A stretch of DNA of 33,594 nt from Alphaproteobacteria bacterium (GCA_026126215.1 JAHCJQ010000027.1:1-33594); one strand, 5' to 3'. Shown: positions 16,961-25,399, numbered from the stretch's first letter. Made by a program: numbers and translations. The notes: a model not told the origin generated them from the sequence alone.

Positions 16961-17410
16961 AGCTTTGGCGCCGCCCCGCCGGCTCTCCGGGCGCGCGACC
17001 ACGCGGCCGCTTTCCGCAAGGCAGGCCGTGACCTCCATCCACGCCGCGACGGCGACGCGGAACGCCTCCCGCCCCTTCGCGGTCAGGCGGTAGGTCTTGC
17101 GCTCGCGCCCCTGCACGACTTCGCTTGCCACCGTGAGATAGCCGCCTTCCTCGAATTCACGCAGCACCGGATAGATCGTTCCCTCGGAGGGCGAGCAGCA
17201 ACCGCGCGTGGTGCGCTGCACCGCGCGGGCAATGTCGTAGCCATGCATCGGACGTTCGTGCAGCACGCAAAGGATGAAAAACTTGGACAGGCTCATCTTG
17301 ATCGTGCCGTTCCAGTATTCGCGGCTGGTATAGTCGACGCCGGCACGGCTCCGCGCCGGGCGGGCGGGCGGCGTGTCGTCGTTGACCCTATGCATCGAGG
17401 TTCGCGGCAT
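16940..17410 (-). CDS. PadR-family transcriptional regulator with adjacent cysteines
   Basis: The 156-residue protein has a PadR winged-helix domain: SLSKFFILCVLHERPMHGYDIARAV, the recognition region SPSEGTIYPVLREFEEGGYLT, and the wing VVQGRERKTYRLTAKGREAF. Odd features are C71-C72 directly before the recognition helix (TTRGCCSPSEG), C48 and C130 in helices, and a C-terminal ECC (C155-C156). Paired thiols next to a DNA-binding helix suggest sensing of a soft metal, metalloid or thiol-reactive compound. It precedes the flavoprotein and MFS genes on the same strand. The ATG at 17410 lacks a good ribosome site; ATG 17395 is an alternative. A sigma70-like promoter suggests a leaderless message. 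Confidence 0.88.
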   Translation of the reverse strand: MPRTSMHRVNDDTPPARPARSRAGVDYTSREYWNGTIKMSLSKFFILCVLHERPMHGYDIARAVQRTTRGCCSPSEGTIYPVLREFEEGGYLTVASEVVQGRERKTYRLTAKGREAFRVAVAAWMEVTACLAESGRVVARPESRRGGAKAAAGECC

Positions 17411-17418
17411 GGCCCTGA

Positions 17419-17445
17419 AGTATACCTCGCCCCTCAATGTGTCAA
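17419..17445 (-). promoter_or_regulatory. Sigma70-type promoter for the PadR gene, probably leaderless
   Basis: On the minus strand TTGACA (17445-17440) is a perfect -35 box, and TATACT (17424-17419) is a near-consensus -10 box with a short 15-base spacer. Transcription would start within one to three bases of the ATG at 17410. The -35 overlaps CTCAATGTGT, a half-site like that in the 16903-16927 palindrome, which suggests autorepression. Confidence 0.5.
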
Positions 17446-17542
17446 GTACGCTGTTTGGCCTAGGATTGGTCCCAGTGGCGTGGCCGACCCGGCGTCGGCT
17501 AGACTCAGTGCCGGCGGGGGCGCCATCCGGAAACTCTGCCCG

Positions 17543-17941
17543 ATGCAACGCCTCGCCCGCCTCATCTTTCGCCTTCGCGTTCTCCTTCTGCTGTCCGGTC
17601 TGCTGCTCGCTTCGGCATCGGCTGGCGCCGGCGAGGCGGACGTGGTGGATGTCAGGGTGCGCCTCGCCGGCCAGCGGCTCTACGACTTTCACGTCATGGT
17701 GCTGAGCAACGACGAGGGCGAGGTTGCTTTCGCCGACCGTTTCGAGGTGCTGACGCGCAAGGGCGCGCTGCTCGGCGTGCTCGAACTCGAGCGACCCGAA
17801 GGCGAGGAGGAGAGCCAGCCTTATCTCCGCGAGATTCGCGGCGTCGTCGTGCCGCCGGACATCACCGAAGTGATCGTCCGCGCCCGGCATCACCCAACCG
17901 GCTATGGCGGCCAGACCATGGTCGTGCGCCTGCCCGACTGA
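17543..17941 (+). CDS. Small exported protein of unknown function
   Basis: The 132-residue product begins with a signal peptide (RLRVLLLLSGLLLASASAGAG). The mature part looks like a single beta-sandwich. It has RVRLAGQRLYDFHVMVLSNDEGE near residues 37-60, then ADRFEVLTRKGALLGVLELERP, a PYLREIRGVVVPPDITEVIVRARHH segment, and ends GYGGQTMVVRLPD. This resembles a family of short periplasmic proteins of unknown function that I recall from other Alphaproteobacteria. The ribosome site is poor. It is divergent from the PadR gene across 132 bases and could respond to the same signal, but nothing proves it. Confidence 0.7.
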   Translation: MQRLARLIFRLRVLLLLSGLLLASASAGAGEADVVDVRVRLAGQRLYDFHVMVLSNDEGEVAFADRFEVLTRKGALLGVLELERPEGEEESQPYLREIRGVVVPPDITEVIVRARHHPTGYGGQTMVVRLPD

Positions 17942-18025
17942 TCCCGCCGGAACGACTGCCCGCAAACAGCGCAGACTGGCGAAAGACGCGGCAGGCGCCA
18001 TCGCTGCTGCCTGGGCTTTGGGCTA

Positions 18026-18053
18026 TTGTGCATCACCCGCTTTCGGCTAATCT
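18026..18053 (+). promoter_or_regulatory. Candidate promoter for the peptide-uptake operon
   Basis: TTGTGC (18026-18031) and TAATCT (18048-18053) are separated by 16 bases and lie about 95 bases upstream of the binding-protein start. Fit to consensus is moderate. Confidence 0.35.
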
Positions 18054-18073
18054 ACTCCTGACGGGGGCATGGC

Positions 18074-18089
18074 ATGGTTCTTGAACCAT
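18074..18089 (+). promoter_or_regulatory. Palindrome in the leader of the peptide-uptake operon
   Basis: ATGGTTC and GAACCAT form an exact 7-bp inverted repeat around TT. It lies about 20 bases after the candidate -10 box and 57 bases before the binding-protein ATG. That is a suitable place for a repressor site or leader hairpin. Confidence 0.4.
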
Positions 18090-18146
18090 CGCCAAGGCTC
18101 CGTTCACATAAGTGACATGAGCTCGATCGAACAGGGGGAGGCCTGG

Positions 18147-19745
18147 ATGAAGCTCTCACGTATCCTTGCCGGCGCCGTCGCGGGAACGGCGCTGGGCGCC
18201 GCCGTGCTTTTCACACCGACCACCGGGGCCCAGGCGCAGAACACGCTGCGCGTGGTCATGCATTCGGACCTCAAGATTCTCGACCCGATCTGGACCACGG
18301 CCTACATCGTCCGCAACCACGGCTACATGATCTACGACACGCTCTTCTCCATGGACGAGAAGCTCGATGTCAAGCCGCAGATGGTGGACAAGTACGAGGT
18401 CAGCGGCGACAGGCTGACCTATACCTTCACCTTGCGCGACGGCCTGAAATTCCACGACGGCAATCCGGTCACCACGGACGATGTCATCGCCTCGCTGAAG
18501 CGCTGGGGCGCGAAGGACTCGATGGGCCAGAAGCTGCTCTCCTTCGTGAAGGATTTCGAGAAGGTCGACGACAAGACCTTCAAGCTGGTGCTCAAGGAGC
18601 CTTATGGCCTCGTGCTGCAATCGCTCGGCAAGCCGAGTTCCAACGTGCCCTTCATCATGCCCAAGCGCGTGGCCGAGACCGATCCCAACACGCAGATTTC
18701 CGACTTCATCGGTTCCGGCCCGTTCGTTTTCGCCAAGGATGAATGGCGCCCCGGCAACAAGACCGTCTATACCAAGTTCGCCGACTACAAGCCCCGCTCC
18801 GAGCCTTCGAGCGGCCTGGCCGGCGGCAAGGTGGTGAAGGTCGATCGCGTGGAATGGCTCTCCATGCCCGACCACCAGACGGCGGTGAACGCGCTGATCG
18901 CTGGCGAAATCGACTTCATCGAGGCGCCACCCCATGACCTCGTTCCGGTCCTCAAGGCCGAGAAGAGCGTGGAGCTGGTCACCTGGAACCCGCTTGGCAA
19001 CCAGTACACGATGCGCCTCAACCACCTGCACAAGCCCTTCGACAACCCGAAGGTCCGCCAGGCCGTGACCGTCGCCCTCAACCAGGAAGACTTCCTCAAG
19101 GCGGTGGTCGGCGACCCCGACTACTACAAGGTCTGCAAGGCGATGTTCATCTGCGGCACGCCGCTGGAGAGCACCGCCGGCATGGACGGCCTCCTGGAAT
19201 CGAAGTTCGACGTGGCGCGCAAGATGCTGCAGGAGGCGGGCTATGACGGCACGCCGATCGTGCTCATGCACTCCACCGACCTGCAAGTGCTCACCAACCT
19301 GGCGCCGGTCGCCAAGTCGCTGATGGAGCGGGCCGGCTTCAAGGTCGACATGCAGTCCATGGACTGGCAGACCCTGGTGGCACGCCGCGCCAAGAAGGAC
19401 CCGCCGACCGCCGGTGGCTGGCATGCCTTCCTCACCTCCTGGGTCTCGGCCGACATTCTGAACCCGGTCATGGCCGGCTTCATGAACTCGGCCTGCGACA
19501 AGGCAATGTTCGGCTGGCCCTGCGACGAGCAGATGGAGAAGATCCGCGATGACTTCTCGCGCGAATCCGATCCGGCGAAGCAGAAGGCACTGGCCGAGGC
19601 GGCGCAGAAGCGGGCCATGGAGGTGGTGACCCACATCCATCTCGGCCAGTGGTATCTCGCCGGCGCCGCCCGCAAGGGCGTGGTCGCGGGAATTCCCACC
19701 GCTCCGGCTCCGGTCTTCTGGAACGTCTCCAAGACCGGCAAGTGA
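18147..19745 (+). CDS. ABC transporter substrate-binding protein (family 5, DppA/OppA type)
   Basis: The 532-residue protein has a signal peptide ending GAQAQ (about residue 31), then NTLRVVMHSDLKILDPIWTT and YDTLFSMDEKLDVKPQMVDKYE, typical of SBP_bac_5. The DGLKFHDGNPVTTDDVIASL block is also diagnostic. Length is normal for the family. Members bind di- or oligopeptides, glutathione or other substrates in the periplasm. AGGGGGAG precedes the ATG at 18147. Downstream permeases and the double ATPase complete the importer. A CGTCAG-C-CTGACG hairpin (19758-19770) lies just after the stop and may set the higher level of this subunit. Confidence 0.93.
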   Translation: MKLSRILAGAVAGTALGAAVLFTPTTGAQAQNTLRVVMHSDLKILDPIWTTAYIVRNHGYMIYDTLFSMDEKLDVKPQMVDKYEVSGDRLTYTFTLRDGLKFHDGNPVTTDDVIASLKRWGAKDSMGQKLLSFVKDFEKVDDKTFKLVLKEPYGLVLQSLGKPSSNVPFIMPKRVAETDPNTQISDFIGSGPFVFAKDEWRPGNKTVYTKFADYKPRSEPSSGLAGGKVVKVDRVEWLSMPDHQTAVNALIAGEIDFIEAPPHDLVPVLKAEKSVELVTWNPLGNQYTMRLNHLHKPFDNPKVRQAVTVALNQEDFLKAVVGDPDYYKVCKAMFICGTPLESTAGMDGLLESKFDVARKMLQEAGYDGTPIVLMHSTDLQVLTNLAPVAKSLMERAGFKVDMQSMDWQTLVARRAKKDPPTAGGWHAFLTSWVSADILNPVMAGFMNSACDKAMFGWPCDEQMEKIRDDFSRESDPAKQKALAEAAQKRAMEVVTHIHLGQWYLAGAARKGVVAGIPTAPAPVFWNVSKTGK

Positions 19746-19778
19746 CAAGGGCATCAACGTCAGCCTGACGGTCGATAC

Positions 19779-20720
19779 GTGCTGACCTTTGTCGCCCGAC
19801 GACTGCTCGCCACGATCCCGGTCCTCGCGATCGTGGCGATCTTCGTCTTCCTGATGTTGCGTCTTACCCCCGGCGATCCCGCAGCGGTGATCGCCGGGGA
19901 TTACGCGAACTCGCAGCAGATCGCCGAGATCCGCGCCAAGCTCGGGCTCGACGAGCCACTGGTCACGCAGTTTTTCATCTGGGCCGGCCGCGGCCTGCAG
20001 GGCGATTTCGGCGAAAGTTTCTTTTTCAAGCGCACGGTGGCGGAACTGATCTTGCAGCGCGTCGAGCCGACCCTGGCGCTGGCGGTCTGCACCATCGTCC
20101 TCGCGGTCCTGATCGCGGTGCCGCTCGGCGTTATCGCCGCCCATCGTCATGGCGGCTGGATCGACCGCATCGTCATGGGCTTCTCGGTCCTCGGCTTTTC
20201 GGTCCCGGTCTTCGTTGTCGGCTACCTGCTGATCTATGTCTTCGCCATCCAGCTCTCCTGGGTGCCGGTGCAGGGCTATCGCAGCCCGGTGGACGGGCTT
20301 GGCGACTTCTTCCAGCGCATCATCCTGCCAAGCTGCACCTTGGCCGTGATCTATATCGCGCTGATCGCGCGCATCACGCGGGCCAGCGTCATCGAGGTGC
20401 TGGGCGAGGATTACATCCGCACGGCGCGGGCCAAGGGCCTGACCGAGCGGACGGTTCTGATGCGCCACGCTCTGCGCAATGCCGCCGTGCCCATCGTCAC
20501 CGTGATCGGCATCGGCATCGCGCTGCTGATCGGTGGCGTGGTTGTCACCGAGAGCGTCTACAACATTCCCGGCCTCGGCCGGCTCACCGTGGATGCGGTC
20601 CTCGCCCGCGACTATCCGGTGATCCAGGCCGTGATCCTGATGTTCTCCTTCGTCTACGTGCTGATCAATCTGGTGATCGACCTCGCCTACAGCTTCTTCG
20701 ATCCGAGGATACGCTATTGA
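19779..20720 (+). CDS. Peptide ABC transporter permease, DppB type
   Basis: The 313-residue membrane protein starts with the DppB-type helix LTFVARRLLATIPVLAIVAIFVFLML, followed by TPGDPAAV. The EAA-like coupling loop EDYIRTARAKGLTERTVLMRHALRNA lies near residue 207, and the C-terminus ends in a helix with YSFFDPRIRY. The start is GTG with a weak ribosome site, 33 bases after the binding-protein stop. The stop overlaps the TTG start of the next permease by four bases. It forms the membrane channel with that partner. Confidence 0.93.
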   Translation: MLTFVARRLLATIPVLAIVAIFVFLMLRLTPGDPAAVIAGDYANSQQIAEIRAKLGLDEPLVTQFFIWAGRGLQGDFGESFFFKRTVAELILQRVEPTLALAVCTIVLAVLIAVPLGVIAAHRHGGWIDRIVMGFSVLGFSVPVFVVGYLLIYVFAIQLSWVPVQGYRSPVDGLGDFFQRIILPSCTLAVIYIALIARITRASVIEVLGEDYIRTARAKGLTERTVLMRHALRNAAVPIVTVIGIGIALLIGGVVVTESVYNIPGLGRLTVDAVLARDYPVIQAVILMFSFVYVLINLVIDLAYSFFDPRIRY

Positions 20721-21652
20721 CCGCGCAGACCGACGAACAGGTGGACATTGCGGCCGCGGCCGCCGCCGCCGCACGCAAGCCCGGCATCTTCCGCCGCATG
20801 GGCCGCAGCCAGAGCGTGATCATCGGCGCGGCCCTCGTCGGCGTCATGCTGCTTATTGCCATTTTCGCGCCCTGGCTCGACACGATCGATCCAGCGCAGA
20901 TCGACCCCACGTACCGCAATCGCAAGCCGGGCGTCGAACGCATGATCACGCTGCCCGGCGGCGAGCAGGTGCGTCATGTCTACTGGATGGGCACCGACAG
21001 TCTCGGCCGCGACATCTACAGCCGCGTGATCTATGGCGCGCGCATCTCCATGGTGGTCGGCGTGACGGTGGCCGCCATTTCGGTGGTCGTCGGACTCTTC
21101 ATCGGCCTGATCTCCGGCTATATCCGCTGGCTCGACGGCGTGATCATGCGGGTGATGGACGGCCTTATGGCCATACCCGGCATCCTGCTGGCGATCGGCC
21201 TGGTCTCGCTCTGGGGCGCCGGGCTTTTCACCGTGATCCTCGCCATCGTCGTCCCGGAGATCCCGCGCGTGGTGCGGCTCGTGCGGTCGGTCGTCCTTTC
21301 CGTACGCGAAGAGCCTTACGTCGAGGCGGCGATCTCGGTCGGCACGCCGACGCCGCTGATCCTGGTGCGGCACATCATGCCGCAGACCATGGCGCCGATC
21401 ATCGTGCAGGCCACCTTCATCTGCGCCTCGGCGATCCTGGTCGAAGCGATCCTGAGCTTCCTCGGCATCGGCATCCCGCCGGAGACGCCGACCTGGGGCA
21501 ACATCATGGCGGAGGGGCGTGTGCTGTTCCGCATTCACCCGCACAACATCATGTATCCCGGCGTCTTCCTCGCGGTGACGGTGCTTGCCATCAACATGCT
21601 GGGCGACGGGCTGCGCGACACGCTCGACCCGCGCATGAGCAAGAGGATCTGA
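20717..21652 (+). CDS. Peptide ABC transporter permease, DppC type
   Basis: The 311-residue permease begins at a TTG that overlaps the preceding stop codon (TTGA); GAGGA lies upstream. A polar, alanine-rich head (DIAAAAAAAARKPG) leads into the first membrane helix, then YWMGTDSLGRDIYSRVIYGAR, the DppC/OppC signature. The coupling loop PYVEAAISVGTPTPLILVRH is near residue 203, and the protein ends DGLRDTLDPRM. It pairs with the DppB-type permease and the following ATPase. Confidence 0.93.
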   Translation: MTAQTDEQVDIAAAAAAAARKPGIFRRMGRSQSVIIGAALVGVMLLIAIFAPWLDTIDPAQIDPTYRNRKPGVERMITLPGGEQVRHVYWMGTDSLGRDIYSRVIYGARISMVVGVTVAAISVVVGLFIGLISGYIRWLDGVIMRVMDGLMAIPGILLAIGLVSLWGAGLFTVILAIVVPEIPRVVRLVRSVVLSVREEPYVEAAISVGTPTPLILVRHIMPQTMAPIIVQATFICASAILVEAILSFLGIGIPPETPTWGNIMAEGRVLFRIHPHNIMYPGVFLAVTVLAINMLGDGLRDTLDPRMSKRI

Positions 21653-21656
21653 CGCC

Positions 21657-23276
21657 GTGCAGCCCGTCCTCGAAGTCCGTGACCTCAGCATCGAACTGCC
21701 GCGCGATGGCGACCGCCGCCACGCGGTCGAGAAGGTGAGCTTCACCGTCAATCCGGGCGAGATCGTCTGCCTGGTCGGCGAGAGCGGCTCGGGCAAATCC
21801 GTCATTGCCCAGGCGGTCATGGGCCTCTTGCCGCGTGCGCTCAGGGCGGTTAATGGCTCGATCGCCCTGGAAGGCGAAAACCTGCTGGCGGCGAGCGAGG
21901 AGCGGCTGCGCGATTTGCGCTGCACCCGCATGTCGATGATCTTCCAGGAGCCCATGACGGCCCTCAATCCGGTGATGACCTGCGGCGACCAGATCGACGA
22001 GGTGCTGCGCACGCACACGAAGATGGACAATGCGGAGCGGCGGCGGCGCATCGTCGAGATGCTGGCACAGGTGAACATGCCGGATCCGGAGCGCGTCTAT
22101 GCCTCCTATCCGCACCAGCTTTCCGGCGGCCAGCGCCAGCGCATCATGATCGCCATGGCATTGGTCCTGGAGCCGACGCTGCTCATTGCCGACGAGCCGA
22201 CGACGGCTCTCGACGTGACGACGCAGGCGCAGATTCTCGAACTGATCAAGGAGATCCAGCGCGCGCGCGGCACGGGCGTGCTGTTCATCACCCATGATTT
22301 CGGGGTGGTGAGCGAGATCGCCGACCGCGTCGCCGTGCTGAGGCTCGGCGAGCTGGTGGAGTTCGGCGAGACCGAAACGCTGCTGCGGCGGCCGCAGCAT
22401 GCCTACACGCGCATGCTGATTTCCTCGGTGCCGAGCATGATTCCGCACAGCCGCCCGCGCGATCCGGACGCGCTGGTCGTGCTGCGCACCGAAGGTCTCT
22501 CGAAGGTCTATGGCGGCGGCACGTTTCTGCGCAAGGGCCATGCGGTGCGGGCGGCGGAGAATGTCGATATCGAGATCCGTCGCGGCGAGGTGCTCGGCAT
22601 CGTCGGCGAGAGCGGTTCGGGCAAGTCGACGGTGGCGCGCTGCATCGCCCGGCTCATCGACCCGACCGGCGGGCGCATCTATCTCGGCCAGGACGAGTTT
22701 GCGGGCCTGTCCGCCCGCCAGCTCCGCCGCCACCGGCACCGGATCCAGATCGTCTTCCAGGACCCCTACCGTTCGCTGAACCCTCGGCGAACGGTCGGCG
22801 ATTCCATCGTCGAGGGACCGATGAACTTCGGCATCGGCCGGACGGAAGCCCTGCAGCGCGCGCGGGCGCTGATGGAACTGGTGCGGCTCGATCCGAATTC
22901 GCTCGACCGCTATCCGCACCAGTTTTCCGGCGGCCAGCGCCAGCGCATCTGCATCGCCCGCGCGCTCGCCATGGAGCCGGAGCTGCTGATCGCCGACGAG
23001 GCGGTTTCGGCGCTCGATGTATCGGTGCAGGCGCAGGTGCTGCGCCTGCTCGACGACATCCGGGAGAAGCTGAAGCTCGCCATGCTCTTCATCACTCACG
23101 ACCTGCGCGTCGCCGCCCAGGTCTGCGACACGGTCGCCGTGATGGAGCGCGGACGGGTCGTCGAATATGGCGGCGTGCAGGAGATCTTCAGCAATCCGAG
23201 CCATGAATATACGAGAGCGCTGCTCGCGGCGGCGCCGGGCAAGGACTGGGATTTCGGGGCGTTCGAGGCGGCCTGA
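21657..23276 (+). CDS. Fused double ATPase of a peptide ABC transporter (DppD-DppF type)
   Basis: The 539-residue protein contains two complete ATP-binding cassettes. Walker A is GESGSGKS in both halves (about residues 41 and 318). Signature motifs are LSGGQRQRI and FSGGQRQRI. Walker B is LLIADEPTTALDVT in the first half and LLIADEAVSALDVS in the second. The second half has a D-E-A instead of D-E-P, a common variant. The fusion replaces separate DppD and DppF subunits and powers the permease pair. The GTG start lies four bases after the DppC-type stop. The gene ends 13 bases before the convergent PAS_5 gene. Confidence 0.94.
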   Translation: MQPVLEVRDLSIELPRDGDRRHAVEKVSFTVNPGEIVCLVGESGSGKSVIAQAVMGLLPRALRAVNGSIALEGENLLAASEERLRDLRCTRMSMIFQEPMTALNPVMTCGDQIDEVLRTHTKMDNAERRRRIVEMLAQVNMPDPERVYASYPHQLSGGQRQRIMIAMALVLEPTLLIADEPTTALDVTTQAQILELIKEIQRARGTGVLFITHDFGVVSEIADRVAVLRLGELVEFGETETLLRRPQHAYTRMLISSVPSMIPHSRPRDPDALVVLRTEGLSKVYGGGTFLRKGHAVRAAENVDIEIRRGEVLGIVGESGSGKSTVARCIARLIDPTGGRIYLGQDEFAGLSARQLRRHRHRIQIVFQDPYRSLNPRRTVGDSIVEGPMNFGIGRTEALQRARALMELVRLDPNSLDRYPHQFSGGQRQRICIARALAMEPELLIADEAVSALDVSVQAQVLRLLDDIREKLKLAMLFITHDLRVAAQVCDTVAVMERGRVVEYGGVQEIFSNPSHEYTRALLAAAPGKDWDFGAFEAA

Positions 23277-23289
23277 TCCGGGGCCGGCC

Positions 23290-23817
23290 TCAGCCGACGA
23301 AGAAGCCGACCAGCAGCCGATCCACCGTCTCGCCATCCGCCGAGAGCGGCAGCGACAGCCTCTCATAGCGACCGCCGCGGTCGGCCGCGAGTTCATATTG
23401 ACCGCTGTCATAGATCGGCCGTTTCTCCGCCGCCGCGCGGCTCGGGCCGGCCAGAATCCAGTCGTGCGACATTCGGTGCGGCGTCTCGTCGACATAGCGT
23501 CCGGTCGGGTCGTGCGGCCTCAGCCCCTCGCGCGCCCGCACGATGCCGGTGCCGACCAGGCGATATACGAAGCGGCCCGAGCCCGCCTCGCGGCCCAGCA
23601 TCATCAGGTTGGGCAGGATGTCCGGGCCGATTGCCGCGGGGTCGAGATCGGCGCGGCGCGGCAGCGGCCTGCCCGCGCACAGGCCCTGCCAGTAGCCGAG
23701 CAGGCGGCGCAGGCCGGGATGCCAGTGCACGAGTTCGGTCGGCGCACCGGGTATGCCGCTCAGCCGCTGGACCAGCGGCGCGGCAGGATCGATGGCGGGT
23801 ATCGGCAGCGGATCCAT
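23290..23817 (-). CDS. PAS_5 domain protein
   Basis: The 175-residue soluble protein matches the PAS_5 pattern: LLGYWQGLCAGRPLPRRADLDP, then a DILPNLMML segment, then RFVYRLVGTGIVRAREGLRPHDPTGRYVDE. It then closes with ERLSLPLSADGETVDRLLVGFFVG. These stand-alone PAS proteins are common in Alphaproteobacteria; ligand and partner are unknown. Only three bases separate it from the D-aminoacylase stop, so it is co-transcribed with that gene. It may sense a metabolite of the pathway, but it has no output domain. Confidence 0.85.
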   Translation of the reverse strand: MDPLPIPAIDPAAPLVQRLSGIPGAPTELVHWHPGLRRLLGYWQGLCAGRPLPRRADLDPAAIGPDILPNLMMLGREAGSGRFVYRLVGTGIVRAREGLRPHDPTGRYVDETPHRMSHDWILAGPSRAAAEKRPIYDSGQYELAADRGGRYERLSLPLSADGETVDRLLVGFFVG

Positions 23818-23820
23818 GGT

Positions 23821-25299
23821 TCAGTTCCTCGCCGCTTCCTGTTGCAGCTCCTGGCGCAGCAGCGCGCGCCCCGGCCGGCGCCCTGTCGCATGGCCGGCCT
23901 GCCAGACGATCTCGCCGTTCACCAGGACGCTCTCGATGCCGGCAGCCTGCCGGATCGGATGTTCGAACGTCGCCAGGTCGGCGATGGTCGCATGGTCGAA
24001 AATCACGATGTCGGCATAAGCCCCTTCCCTGATCTCGCCACGGCCGGCGAGGCCGAAGTTGCGCGCGGAAAGCCCGCTCATGCGATGGACGGCTTCCTCG
24101 AGGCTGAAAAGGCCGAGATCGCGGGCATAATGGCCAAGCACGCGCGGGAAGGTTCCCCACAGACGGGGATGCGGATGCTGGTCGCCCGGAATGCCGTCCG
24201 AGCCGATCATCGCCGCCGGGAACTGCAGCACCCGCCGCACATCCTCCTCGTCCATCATGAAATAGATCGCGCCGGCCGGCAGCAGGCGCTCGACCGCGTC
24301 TTCCGGGCTGCACTGGAATTCCCGCGCCACCTCGTCGAGATAGCGGGCGGTGAATTCCGGATGCGGCGTCGACCAGGTGATCAGCACACGTTCGGCCCGC
24401 GTGACCATCTCCTTGCGCAGGATGGTGGAGCCCGCGGTGTAGGGATAGACGTCGAGGCTGATCCTCTGCTCGCGCATCGCCCGCTCGAACAGCGGCAGCG
24501 TCTCGCGCGTGCGGCCGAAATTGGCGCGGCCGGAGCACTTGTGATGCGAGATCACCACCGGCGCCCCCGCGTGGCGCCCGATGCGGAAAGCCTCTTCCAG
24601 TGCCTCGACGATGTGATCGCCTTCGTCGCGGATATGGGCGGTATAGACCGCGCCGGCCGGACCGAGGGGCTCGGCGATCTCCGCCACTTCCTCGCCCTTC
24701 GCCGCCATGGCCGGCGGATAGAAGAGCCCGCTCGACATGCCGATCGCGCCGTCTTCCAGCGCGGTTCCGAGGCGCTCGCGCATGCGGCGGATCTCCGCCG
24801 CGCTTGCCGGACGGTTCAGGTCCTCGCCCATCGTGTCCATGCGCAACGTTGAATGGCCGATCAGGAAGGCGGCGTTCACGGCCGGCGCCGCCGCCCGCAC
24901 CTTCTCCACGTATTCCGCCAGCCGGTCGGAAAGGGCCTGCGGCCGTTTGAAGACGAGGCCGAGCACGGAAGGCGGCGCGCGGTCGATCAGGATCGGCGCG
25001 GCGCTGACGCCGCAATTGCCGGTGATGACCGTGGTGACGCCCTGGCTAACCTTCATGCTCATGTCCGGCGTATCGATCAGGGCCGCGTCGTCATGGGTAT
25101 GCACGTCGATGAAGCCCGGCGCGACCATGCGCCCGGCGGCGTCGATTTCGGTCCGGCCGGACAGCGTGCCCGGCGCACCGAGTGCGGCGATCCGCGCACC
25201 GTTCACCGCGATATCGGCGGCGCGGCGCGGCGCGCCGGTGCCGTCGATGACGGTGCCATTCCTGATCACCAGATCCGCCTGGTCCGGCATCCCGCCCAT
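23821..25299 (-). CDS. N-acyl-D-amino-acid deacylase family amidohydrolase
   Basis: The 492-residue enzyme has metal ligands in the places known for D-aminoacylases: H67 and H69 in DVHTHDDAA, C96 in ITGNCGVSA, H222 in YTAHIRDEG, H252/H253 in ISHHKCSG, and D368 in IGSDG. It would hydrolyse N-acyl-D-amino acids, or related dihydro-cyclic or D-residue substrates, in the cytoplasm; no signal peptide is seen. The ATG at 25299 gives residue numbers close to the family; ATG 25290 is the alternative. It is divergent from the M20 deacylase and shares a 132-base gap with a perfect palindrome. Confidence 0.9.
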   Translation of the reverse strand: MGGMPDQADLVIRNGTVIDGTGAPRRAADIAVNGARIAALGAPGTLSGRTEIDAAGRMVAPGFIDVHTHDDAALIDTPDMSMKVSQGVTTVITGNCGVSAAPILIDRAPPSVLGLVFKRPQALSDRLAEYVEKVRAAAPAVNAAFLIGHSTLRMDTMGEDLNRPASAAEIRRMRERLGTALEDGAIGMSSGLFYPPAMAAKGEEVAEIAEPLGPAGAVYTAHIRDEGDHIVEALEEAFRIGRHAGAPVVISHHKCSGRANFGRTRETLPLFERAMREQRISLDVYPYTAGSTILRKEMVTRAERVLITWSTPHPEFTARYLDEVAREFQCSPEDAVERLLPAGAIYFMMDEEDVRRVLQFPAAMIGSDGIPGDQHPHPRLWGTFPRVLGHYARDLGLFSLEEAVHRMSGLSARNFGLAGRGEIREGAYADIVIFDHATIADLATFEHPIRQAAGIESVLVNGEIVWQAGHATGRRPGRALLRQELQQEAARN

Positions 25300-25385
25300 G
25301 TCCTGCCCCCATGATTTTCCGGGGCAAGAGACTATCGTCGTTGCGGGACTTCGCCAATCTTCTTCACGCAATTTCCCGCACGCGA

Positions 25386-25399
25386 TGTTAAGCTTAACA
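25386..25399. promoter_or_regulatory. Perfect 14-bp palindrome between divergent deacylase genes
   Basis: TGTTAAGCTTAACA is its own reverse complement and stands out as an A/T-rich site in GC-rich DNA. It lies 33 bases upstream of the M20 start and 87 bases upstream of the D-aminoacylase start. This is a likely operator for a dimeric regulator that controls both directions. No regulator gene adjoins it. Confidence 0.6.

Noticed and set aside
18156..20774. Long - strand frame opposite the peptide-binding protein and permease
   Set aside because: Asp/His/Arg-rich shadow frame of clearly coding genes.
23262..23300. Terminator between the double ATPase and the PAS_5 gene
   Set aside because: The GGCC-rich arms around 23268-23290 pair poorly and no T-run follows.
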